A stretch of DNA of 64,000 nucleotides from NCBI GenBank assembly GCA_024362935.1, contig JANCRA010000003.1, positions 38,501,291-38,565,290 of the forward strand, written 5' to 3'. Shown here one piece after another: positions 38,901 to 50,900 of the stretch (its first letter is position 1; every line of letters starts with the position of its first letter). Source of the stretch: Setophaga petechia (lineage: Eukaryota > Chordata > Aves > Passeriformes > Parulidae). The notes below the pieces were generated by a model. That model saw only the letters and a list, made by a program, of their open reading frames with translations. It searched no databases and was not told the DNA's origin. The translations under genes and the position numbers were made by a program.

Positions 38901-41900
38901 AAGTGAGCAAAAAACATTTCTAGGTGACAGCAAATATATTTCTACAATTTTTTAAGGACCAAGATCAGCTTAACACTAAACACTTAAAACTAAATATTAC
39001 CTCAAGGTCAACTTATTCTACAAATACACACATTTGATTCACCAAGAGTAAGTGTGGCCTCTGCTTTTTGGCTCTGTTATGTACACAAGCTCAACATATG
39101 AAAATAAATATTCATATGCACACATTCACACTCTCTACCTACATGCAAATATATATGTAATATTTTAGGGAAGAACAGAGTAATTTAGGTTGAAAGGGAC
39201 CTCTGGATGTCACATGGTCCAGCCCACATCTCAGTGCTAACTTGAAAGTTGTGCTCACGGCCTTACCTTGCCAGGATGTGAGCTCCTGCAACAATGGAGA
39301 CATTCCTTTGTCACCCCAATGTAAGTTTGCCTGTGAATACTTGGATCATTTTACAGACAAAAAATTCTCTTGAATAATATATCCACTTTATTAATGGGCT
39401 TTAGCAAGCTTGAGATAAATTAGATTTCTATCTTGAGTTAGGAAAAGAATGAGAATTTGAAGGACGCTTTACAAAAGCTTTGAGTGGTGGGTAGTTATTT
39501 ATTAGTCAGACTTTAAAGAGTGCTGCTTCAGGAAGGAGTGAGAGCCCCACCCCACACACCAGAGACAGAGCTATTGTCTGCCTTGTATGGTGAGATGTAT
39601 CAAACTGAGTGTCAGTTTCACGGAGATAATTAGACGTGTGTAATTAATTTTCTCTGGAATCTGAATCAGATACAATTCATAGATAAAAGGCTTAATTAAA
39701 AGGGGATAATAGCCATAGGTTAAGAAGCCCCAGCCTGGCCAGGAAGATTGACTGTCATTCTGGAAATTAGAAGGCATGAGTTCAATTCCCCACTCTACCA
39801 TTGTTTTTCCCTGGGACCTTGAGCAAAGTCACTTCACCTCCCTTGTGCTTCATTTTCCCATCTGGAAAGAGAACTTTGTAAAGATCTACAGGCAAAAGGA
39901 TCTATAACTGCTGAACAATAAGATTATTTCAATGCAAGATTCCACTACTGGAATAAAAAAATACAGAATCTTATTGGATGGTAGGAACAACTTTTTCTTT
40001 TTGGAATGATTATAGGGGCAGAGAGGGGAGGTGGAAAGATGGAAAGGTTTCAGCACAAACAGCAGCCTCATTCCCAAACTTAGAGCAGCAGTGGAATCTC
40101 CCTGGTCAGTACACCAGGCACAAGGGAAAGGCTCAGCTCTGAGGAGGACAAAGAGCTGCATATAATTTCCCAGCCAAAGGTGGATGGGGGGAAGAAGAAA
40201 CAGTTAGGTGGTCCTTTTTTATGGAGTCAGTAAAAATCATTAGAGGAGAAGATAAGCTTCCAGCAACCAGGCTTCATGAGGTCATGGAGAGTCAAGTGAG
40301 ACAGAACAGCAAGGCTCAGTGGTAGGGAGCTCCAGCAGGCACAGTAGTTAGATTATCAGTGACAATGAAACAAAAAAACAGTTGTGTGAGAAGGCAGACA
40401 GGTACAGGCATGGATGGGAGTGTTTCACCTTAGAGATATCTGGCTTGTTTCATGACAAGGCAACCCTGTTACTCAGAGTTTAATACACAAGGAAAAAGGT
40501 TGTTACCTAACCCCAATTAAAAAAGAAAAAAGGAAAAAAAAAAAAAAGAAAGAAGAGGAGGATAGAAGGGGAAAAAAGAGCTAGTCTCATTAAGTTTCCT
40601 TCATGTCTCATCTTTCTAGTCTGCTCTCTCTTTTTATAATCAAACTCCATGAAAGCAGTCATCAGGGCTGTCAGCTGCTTAGAAGGCATGTTGACAGCTC
40701 TGTGCATTCCTTGGATCTCTCTTTGTAGAATTTAGACAGCACACTGGTGGAGAAAGACAGGATCTGCACTTACTGTGGCAGTCCTGAGTCACAGTATGAG
40801 GTTGTTTCTTAAAAGGGTACTTCCAGCATAGCTTAGATATCATATGAGGTTATGCTAAATAATAGAAAGATGCTACCATATTAGAAATGCCAGGCAAAAT
40901 GAACCTTTAAAAATAACAAAAAAATCTCGTTTCCTTTGGCAGTGAAGTCAAATGTAACATGTGCTTCTTGGTGAAAATAGGGAGTAAAATCAGGTAAAAT
41001 CAAACTTTAAAAATGGCCTTTCCTGGTGGGCCCCCTAGTTTTCAAGAATAGCAAATTCACAAGCAGAAATACAACCAAAACATGCTATCATAGTTTAAAT
41101 AATCTATACTATAGATGATGCTTTAAATCAGTCCTGCAATCTGAAGAAACTTTCTCATGTGATACCATCCTCTGTGTTTTTTTAAAGCTATTTTTCTCAC
41201 CACAGAAGCGGCCAGGCCTTGCAGAGAAAGTGAACATATTCTTTCCCTCTGGTCTGTTTGCTTCCTCTGACTGGCACTGTGAAACTCCTGTGTGTTCCTT
41301 AGACATGCAAACCATGCTGACATTTCAGATGCATGTTGCTGCATAGTTTGGGTGTTTCTGGGCTGAAGACCTTGGCCAGCCTCATGCTATCCATGATCTA
41401 CAAACCACCGGACAACAGATCCTGCCAGTCCTCATCATAATGGATTGTTTCTGTGTGTCCTCCTCTCTATTCCCTGCAGAGTACACAGTGATCAATGAAA
41501 ACTGCCCAGGAGCCGAGTGGAATATCATGTGTCGGGAATGCTGCGAATACGACCAAATTGAGTGCATCTGCCCAGGACAGAAAGAAAGAGTGGGCTACAC
41601 CATTCCCTGCTGCAGGAACGAGGAGAACGAGTGTGACTCCTGCTTAATCCACCCAGGTGTGTTTGTGGCCATGCTGTGTTCACACCAAATCTTTGGCCAA
41701 GGCATCATGGCAGATACTGGGCAGGGCAGTGGTGAACAAGCACTTCTCACTGAGGCATGGGATTGTCCTGCATTTCCACAGGAACTTCATCTGCCACTCA
41801 GCTGACAGCAGCAAGGCACTTGGCAAGGTTCCCCCAAAGCAGGTAGCATCACTGGCCAAAAAACCCAACAGCAGTGTTGTTTCTACTAGCAGTGTTGTCA

Positions 41901-44900
41901 AGATGTCTTGGGCAGGCTTGGAAGCTGCCAAAGGGTGATACTATAGCTGGCTTCACACCAGGAGTGTTTTGGTGGTACTCTTAGTTGATTTGCATCCCCA
42001 AAGCAAAATAGGAAAGATAACTTGGAAGTCCCACAAGCAAGGAGGAAAAAGAAAAGTGAAAGGTGATAGGACAAGAGACCAGGAGGAGCTAGGGCCAGTT
42101 TAGAAGTCATCAGAATAATTTAGGCTGGGCCCAAGTGGCATCAGCACACACATTCAGACTCCTGAAAGAGGCATTTACAGCTGAAGCAACGAGATTTAGA
42201 GGTTTGGGCAAGTCAGACCAGGAGTTTGGTTCCAAATCTGAGAGTCTGAGCTGCCTAGGGTGTGGAGGTTGGGTATAGTTCCCAGCGGGAAAGCTGTCAG
42301 CACCCCTGCAGTCATGAATGTCATTGGCATATTCTATGGAAAAGACAGACACTGCTTCTCTTCCCACAGGACAATCCACCTTGGCTTTTATCTAACACAG
42401 TGGCTCTCTTTTTAGGCTGCACCATCTTTGAGAACTGCAAGTCCTGTCGCAATGGCTCCTGGGGAGGGACACTCGACGACTTCTACATCAAGGGAATCTA
42501 CTGTGCAGAGTGCAGAGCTGGCTGGTATGGAGGGGACTGCATGAGTAAGTGTCCTGCACAGACAGGGAGGGATGGCAGGGACAGGGAGTGGTGGGACAGA
42601 GCCAGGGCCATGCTGTGTCTTTCCAGCTATTCCTGCAAAGCGACTCTTGCAAAGGGCACGAGCAGGAGAAGGCAAACACAACCAGGCAGTAAGCAGATTT
42701 ACAATTAGGAAAAAACTTCTCTCCCAGTGCTTGTCTGAGAGGAATTGGACTGGGCCTCATGTCATGGTGGGTTAGAACCCTACTAAATATCTGTTTGGGT
42801 TTGGTTTATTTTAAAACTTTAACTACCGTGACTCCGGAAATCTTCTGTAATCTGCATTTCTTGGACTCACGTCATCATAGCCCCTGAACATAAGCATAAA
42901 CATTTACAAGGAGAACAGCTTTATCAAAGAGCTTACCCTCTGTCCTCCTTCAAGCCCTGCCAGCCCCAAGGATATCCCAGGGTTTCCTTTTTCTGCCACA
43001 CATCTTCAACACACTTCAAGGTACCTCTAGATAACACTGTATTGTAACTTCTGATTATGTCACAACAATGAGTGTTTCATGCCCTGGTAGCAATATCTAA
43101 ATGTTTTGTTCCTGACAGTGTACAAAAGCTCCTGCTTTTTAGTTTTGCTAAATTGTTAATCCCAATTCTGTCTTTTAATAATGAATTCCATCAGCTAACT
43201 GTGTAATGTTTAAGACTGGTATTTCCTTCACCAATTTCCCACCAGTGAAGGTGAAGCTCTCTTTCAATTTTTATTGACGGTCTCTTTGTTCATATTTTGC
43301 TGGAAGGGATAAAAGCAGAGTCTGCTTTCCCTACTCTGTTCTGTCTATTGGTCTATATACCTTAGGCTTGTGTCCTCTTAGTCATTGATTTTAAAACAAC
43401 AATTTAACTTGCTTTCACAACACTGCCCATCACCATTCAGGAGGTGAAAGCATATAAAATAAAATCATTGCTTCAAATAGCAGAATGTGGGGAATCAACA
43501 TATTTCAGCAACAGAGCTACCTCAACCTTGAGGCTTTGGAAGTTGATCAACTGAGTCCCCTGCCGTTTATGGTGTGATTTCTGAGAACACTTTAAAGTCC
43601 CATTTTCTCTAGGTGCACGCTAGAGCTTCTCTGGAATTTTCTTTAAAAGAAGAGCCAAGAAAGAGTTATTAGCTCATCTAATTTTTCCTCCATCTGCCTG
43701 AATGTATCAGTTGCCTACAGTATACTTCAGTTTATTCTTCCCACTTGTATTGAAGCAAACACACCTTCACACAGAGGTCTATTTGGATATTTTTGTGTAC
43801 TGAAATTTTGGACAGCTTTGTCTTATAACGTTTTCCTTACTACTTGCTCTTTTAAGGGATCCAGTGTGACACTGAGGCTGTGCTCTCTTTCATGTGGTTC
43901 TGTGGTACTTGAGAGGTGGGGCAGGAAGGTTAGACAGTGCTGTTGTCTCTTCTACTCTTACAGTGGGGACACAGAGGACAGTTGTCACGCCAGCACATGC
44001 CGAGCTCCCCTTTTGTGGCTAACTCAATTTTGGCTTTGATGGTAGGCTCAGGCATGGAGAAAACCGCATGTCTGGAAAGCAGCCCATAACCATGATGGGC
44101 GCCGGGCTGCCCCTCCCAGCGATGCGGCTTTAGGTCTGGAGGGCGGCCAGCAAGTAGCCTTGGAATGCCAGCAGGCACAGGCTGCTGGAGCCGTGGATGT
44201 GCTAGCACACCTCAGCTGGGAGAGCACAGGAGGAGCCATCTCTCTTTGGTACCTGCATACGGCATCACAGCTGAAACTTTGCAGCCAGCCCTGGGTGCCT
44301 CGCCAGCGGCAGAGGGCCAAGAAATCACAGAATTACAAAGAAGCGCCAGCACGGTAATAGCGGGATGTAAAAAATCTATCTACTCCGTCCTACACTGCCA
44401 AGGCCAGCGCTGCCGCCTCCCGTGCGGCGCGGGGGGCGGGCGGCAGCTCCCGCCGGGCTCTGTCTCCCTCTCGCGGGGCCGGCGGGCGCTGCCGCCGTGC
44501 CGCGACTCCCGGGCCGGGCGGGCCGGCAGGGCGAGCGCCGCTCCGGCCGCATCCCTGCACTGCCGTGCTGAGGCAGCGCCCCGGGCCCGGCGCGCCCGGC
44601 CCGGCGGGCGCTGCAGCCCCGGCCGCCACGGGCCCCGCAGGCACCGGCACCGACCCGCACGGGCGGTAGGGGGCGGCCGGAGACCCGCGGAAGCCGCGCC
44701 GTGAGGCCCCGGTCATCCTGAGGGATGGGCGCCGGGAGGGGAGCGCGGGGCATGCGGGGGATCTGCGGGAAGGATCAGTGCCTGTTGATACTGTACAGGG
44801 CGGGGGGAGCGGTGTGGCACGGTCTGGGTACCTCCGGGGGAACAATGAGGCCCAGGCTCGCAGCGCTTCAGGGGCTGAGAGCATTGGCCAGCGCACGGTG

Positions 44901-47900
44901 AGCCCCTGGGAGAGATCTGTGGGAACTGCCAGCGAAAGTAGAGATGATAGAGGGCCATGGCAAGGAAGAAGTACCACGGGATGGCCCATGGGTCTGTCCG
45001 GTTTGTAGTATCCGCTGGTATAGCTGGATACATGGGTATGGCTGAAAACCCACCGAAGGATACCAGATCATTTGGTAAAAACATAAAATATATAGGGTAG
45101 GCCAATGAAGTGCTATTAGGAAATAAGCACACTGACTAGATTTTATTGGGTGCTAGGATATTTCCTAATGGGACTTCTCTTGGATTGAATCATCATGACC
45201 CAAGAGGCACATCAGGCTCCAAAACCAGAAGAAAACCAACCCTGCAGAACTCTTTCCTCTGTACCCTGAACTCCAACAGTTTTTGCCAGCCCCAAGTTGT
45301 AATGTCACTTCAAGGCACATGCTCCATCAAAGCAGGGGAGAAAGTGGTGTTTTTTAACAGCTGTTCTCAGCTCTGTTGTCCAAATGTGGACCGTGTGCCA
45401 GACAAGAGTACTTGTAGTTTTTGAAACTTTCTGAACATAACTGTTTCACATAATACTGGTGACCAGCAACCAACAGGAAGTAACAAATTGTGACAAGTGA
45501 CAGCTGCCTTCCCCATATCAGCCTGTTTCTGAATAGCAGAAGCCTTTCTACTGTCTTTCTCCTCTTTTCAGTCATCTTGACCTTTGAAGGAGCCTCACAT
45601 CTGAGATGCAGCACTCAAATAAAAGATAATGTGTTCTTACCAAAGGTCGTCTCAGGACCTCTCCCTCCATAGACCCATGGATCTCTGTGGGCTAAAACTC
45701 AGAGGTCTCCTGAATTTTTTTATTCTCTGTTAGTAACAACCCTTGGAGGAAATCTTACTGTGGCCCTGAAAGCTGCCTTTTTTTCAGGAACAGGAACGGA
45801 ACAAGGATGTTGATACTCTGCCAAAGTGGTTTATTTTTTTGTAAATGAGGCAGAATTTGCCAGCATTTGTGTTTATGATGTAAATTATTTTTGAGGGCTT
45901 TCCAGGTCTCCTGCAGATTTAGAATAGGAAGAGAAAAGATGCCTTTTGATCAACTTATGATTGAACTGTTGGTCTGGGGAGTTAGCCTAACTTCTGCTAG
46001 AAGCACTGGAAATTAAAGAGCACAGATTTGATGTGATAGCAAAGGTGCTTCGTGCAGAGAAGGGTGGGAGCAAACCTGAGAACGTTCTTTTGGAGAGGGT
46101 CACTGAATGGCTCCTCTTTAGTCTCTGGACCACCTGCTTTGCTGGCCAAACCTACTTCCTCGGCGCCAGTGTTCAGAGAGTTCAGGCTGTACCACGGCAA
46201 ACAGAGAAGTGTGTTTAGTATGCCGTGCATACAAGTATTTCTTTGCACCAGTTCTCTGGCTTTCCTTTGTTAAAGGCATCGAAAACTCAAAAGCCCTTCA
46301 GGACGAAAGGGAAACTTTCTTTGAGGTGGTCCAAGCCCCCTGTCAAACCCTCTGAAGACTTCTAGCAGCTTTGTCCTGGGTTGTTTTTGAGGCAGGAGCC
46401 AATGGCAGCACAAGGGCCTGTTTCTTGCTGTGGGAAGGAGCATTATCATTTTCACCATAGCAGATCCTGCTGTACTCGTTGAATCCTAATGTGGTTGCTG
46501 AGCACACTCATTAATCCTTGCCTTTTACAGAGGGAACTGAGCGAGCCACAGAAGAGGATGAAACACTTTTGAGGAACTCTTCTGAGCAGTATTTCTGTTT
46601 CCTTGGGTCCTGCTTAATTAAGGGTAACCGAGGGTAAATGAACAAAGGGTATTTCATTTGAGCAACACTTTCTTAAGAAGAAAGAGGGGGAATTGACCTG
46701 CAGTCTTCATGTTTCCCCATAGACCAGATGCAGCAGGATTGATTTCCAGACACTATGATCAATGGGAACCACAGATGCTCAGTACTTCACCAAATCAGGT
46801 CACTGTCACCCTTTCTCCCTCGGGAAGGAAGGGCCTGGAGGCGAGTGTTAAAACCCTCTGTTTCAGTAGGAAACATTCATCCTGGGTTACTGGTTAAAAG
46901 CTTAGGGTTTCTCTAGGGAAACAGACGGAAGCAGCAGAGCTTTCTGTCAGACTGAAGAGGTAAAAAAGAAGTGAGAGAATTGCTGTGGAGGTCTTTTGGG
47001 TCATTCAACATTTTGCTTATCCTCATCTGCAGTGTGTAGGCTCTCCTGATTAGGTGACACTGTTAGACTGAATTGCAATTTTTGTCTTACAGATACAGCC
47101 TCATACTCCAGCAAAGCAACAGAAGGCTTACCAGGGGAGGTAGACATGTGCAAGACTCCACTTAGAAAGATGTAGTCAGGAAAGCAGGAGCTGAAAAATT
47201 AGCTCTGTCTGATACATAGTCACTTAACTGTGCATTTTGCTAGGATGTGCATGTGCAGATCACAGTAAGCTCTGAAGAAATCACTAAATAACTTTGCATC
47301 TTCCACAGAGGAAAATATAATTAGCCATATTTTATAGCTGGGGAAAAGGGAGAGGTTACTGAAGGTGAGAGAACTCTCTGGGCTAAAAATGTTCAGCATT
47401 CAAGATGAGGAATTAGGACAACTATCCCTGGACAGATGCCTAGGGACAGCTGCAGGATTTTCATGAAAAGATATTGCTCCCCTGGTGTGACCTTGTCTGC
47501 TGTTTGTTCAGCTCATTGTCCTCTGATGGTTTTCTTAGATTGGGCACAAATGACTGGAGCACTTCATCTTATCCTGTTGGTGCTGAAGTACATTCCATAG
47601 TATGGTGAAAAACGGAGAGCAGCACAGGCATAGTGGAACAAGACTAGAGGAAGGATAAGAATGAATTTGAAAGAAGAGATAAGGGCTGTATATTCTATAT
47701 GTGTCACACTGAGTCATCAGTGTCATGCTGATGATAGAGGAGCTGTGATGTTTATATATCTTCATTGGCATGGTGGCATTAACAGGCAAGGATGATGTAG
47801 TGAATTCTGAGGACAAACTTGTCCTCTACAAATATATCAAGCTCTTTTTCCTCCTAGAGTTTCCTTATGAAGGATTAGCAACCATGAGGTTGGGTGCAAC

Positions 47901-50900
47901 AGATTTTTTGTCTTATTCTTTTGCTTGAGATAATTCAGCTGTTCATTGTAGTTTTGTCACTTTCCCACCAGCTTCCTCAGCTTCAATGGTTGCAAATGTC
48001 AGCATGGGCTCCATCAAAACTGTTCTGAGCTGGAGCATCAGCCAGGTGTGTAGGTGGGCTAATTAACAGAGAGGCAAAAGCTGCAAGAAATGGTTTCATG
48101 AAGTAGCATTGCAAACCAGGGAGAAGCAATCAACTACAATTTTCCCTGGATGTATTCTAGCCTAGACAATACTCCAACATAGTCCTAACTTTTTACAACC
48201 ATTGTGTGGCTGTCCCAGTATTTTATACACTGCCTTGTAAGAAAGAGTGTATCTTCCTAAGCCATCCCGTCATCTCCTTCTGGTGTTATTTCTACTTATA
48301 TTTTCTTCAAATGTCTCTTGAAGGTCCTTCACACAATTTTTTTTCTTCTTTTTCTCCCCAGGGTGTGGGCAGGTTCTTCGGGCCTCCAGAGGCCAGATTT
48401 TGCTGGAGGGTTACCCACTGAATGCACGATGTGAATGGACAATCCACGTTCAAGCTGGATTTAACGTTGAGCTAAGGTGGGTCCTGCTGACTTTTAGCCA
48501 GCTCTGATTTCAGGTGGACATTGGGGTGTGTGGGTAACCAAGAGTCAAAGAGAGTCAGCAGCTGTGAGCCCTGGGGCAGTGAAGGTATAGCAACCACTTT
48601 GCTTTTGGTACCACAGCTCTTTCCCCTGGTCTGGCTTGTGATGGACAGGCTCTGGACAGATCAGTGCTGTGTTTTCAATTCCCATTAAGGACAGATGGAT
48701 GCTGAGGAGAGTTTCTCAGGCATTGGGCACAATGTGTCTCTTTTGAGGTGTTTTCAAGCCCTTGACAGCAAAGCACTCTATATTTTCTGAACTAAGCTGT
48801 ACCAGGCTGAGCTAAGACATTCTTTGAAGAAGAGATGTAAGAATGTTTTAATATAATGTCTCATGCAAAGAGAGAGTTGCCCATGAGTCCTACCTTGCAT
48901 TTTGCCTTCATTTTCCCTCTTTTCTTTTCACTCTTTTCACCAACCATGTTTTCTATCAGCCTCAGTTATTCCTCTCACCATTCCTATGCTTGGAGGATGT
49001 GATTGGTTCTCCTGCAAGTCACAGAATCACAGAATCACAGAATTAACTGAGTTGGAAAAGACCTTTGAGAAAGTCAAGTCCAGCCTGTGACCTAACACTA
49101 CTTTATCAGCTAAATCATGACACTCAGTGCCACATCCAGTCTTTTTTTAGACACCTTCAGGGATGGTGACTCCACCACCTCCCTGAGCAGCCCATTCCAA
49201 TGCCCCATCACTCTTTCAGTGATTAATTTTTTTCTAATGTCTAGCCTAAACTTCCACTCACACAGCCTAAGATTGTGTCCTATTGTCCTGTCATCGCTCT
49301 TCTGAGCTGTGTATGCTTGACCTGTTAACCAATCCCTAATGGCTCAAGCTCACAATTCCTGCCTAGTGCAGGAGAGCCTCTTGTTGGGTTATTAATAATG
49401 TTTCCAAATGTACACAGCAGGGTGCTCATACATGCAGCAGGAAGTGTGGCAGGGGATGGTATTCCAAACACACTAGCTAATATAATAAAAAGAATAGCTT
49501 AATCCTTCACATCAATTTTTCACTGACTTTGGAGCCCAGGAAAAGAACCATGCTAGATACATAAACAGTTAAAATACAATTAAACATGTTTAAAGAGAAA
49601 CTTAATGGAAGGAAGAACAACAAATCAGTCAAAAAGAAGAGCTTGTGGTTTTCCCACACTAATGCACTTTTTCCAGACCTGAAAATGCAAGCCTATTGTG
49701 TAGTTATGAGCTGTTATTGCCTAGATAGCATTGTGTAGAAGACACAGGAGGAATGCTGTGAGGAAGAGTTTTCTGTGCACATGACGCAACTTTGCATCAG
49801 TGTCAGTCAGCATAGATTGTACCTGCCTTCTTTTTAAGAGATACTGTTGGTGAGGTGTATGATTTGCATAGCCCAAGCTTAGGGAGGTGATATTTTTCTA
49901 CATTTCTGAAAGAGCTACCTGTCTTTGCTGTTGTGGGGATGGATGTGTGAGAGTGAAACTGGATCCTGCTCATGCACATAATTATTGAATGCGCCTATCT
50001 CTGAGTGAAGTTTTACAGCAAGATGGCATCAGGCACAAGATGCAAGAAAGGGACCAGAGGTTATTTTAACAAAGAACACTATATTGAAGAGCAGAACTTG
50101 CTTTGGCTGCACAAAGGAGACTCTGATCTGTTTTCAAAGCAGTAGAATGAGGAGTGCTGTAGTTAACAGATGTACTGACTCTTTGGAGAAATCAGACTTC
50201 CACTCTAGACCCTGAGGGCCACCCACACGCAGACTAGGAAGATGTGTCACATGAGATCCATACAGTTCACGGTATGGTTCACAGTTCACTGTTCAACTTT
50301 GCTGTTACAGAAAAAGGAAAACTTTAACATAAGAGTGCCTTTCTCTTCCTCGCTGTGTCCATCCTTCCTTCCTGAAATCAAATAAACATAATACTAGGTA
50401 TCACCCTGATGTGAAATAATGTTACATTTCAGCTGTGAAGGTCTCGAAGAGGGAAGCCTGAACTACCAAACTTCTGTTGTCAGCATCTAATTTATCTGAA
50501 CTGACTAATGTTGGAGAATCCTAAAGCCCTTTGCATAGCCTGATGAAAAGCCTAATGTCTGAATGCCTAGAAATCTCAGCAGATGACATAGCACTCCCAG
50601 TGAAAGATCAGGAATTCTCCTGAATGTCCACACTTAACCCTGCCACCCTGCAAGTCCTGCAGGAGTCATAGAGGAAACCTTCTTGGCAAAGATGGAATAG
50701 GAGATCCTCACAGAAGGCAACCCCATAGTGTGTTCTGAGTCAGTTGACATCTTCAAGGTGCATCACCTCAGAGCTGTCCATTGAGGTATTTCAGCAGGAA
50801 AACATGTACATTTAATCAAAAACTTCACCTTTAGGTTGCTTCTACACAGAAAGGCAGGTTCACCTAAGCTAACCAACAGAGCCTGCCTCCTGGTCTGCCA

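Larger units (their letters stand above)
32944..41479 (+). other. PAMR1 intron 1
   Basis: An 8.5 kb intron. It contains a short TG microsatellite (33118-33132), a moderately GC-rich unremarkable stretch (33840-34640), an unexplained coding-like minus-strand segment (37544-38105), a perfect 8-base-arm hairpin (39095-39118), a CR1 end (39172-39300), a MIR SINE (39757-39882), a weak MIR-like block (37080-37150) and a homopurine tract (40518-40580). The acceptor is TTCCCTGCAG at 41479. Confidence 0.85.
42545..48361 (+). other. PAMR1 intron 3
   Basis: A 5.8 kb intron. Its striking content is an isolated CpG island (44380-44720). It also has a weak MIR-like block (47320-47385). The acceptor has a long pyrimidine tract ending CTCCCCAG. 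Confidence 0.85.

Noticed and set aside
39095..39118. CATATGAA-N8-TTCATATG perfect hairpin
   Set aside because: Short AT-rich palindromes are common by chance in AT-rich intron sequence. No function is suggested.
44165..45132. Overlapping open frames on both strands at the intron 3 CpG island (179, 199, 125 and 139 codons)
   Set aside because: They are composition-driven, overlap each other in several frames and lack recognisable motifs. The CpG island itself is reported instead.
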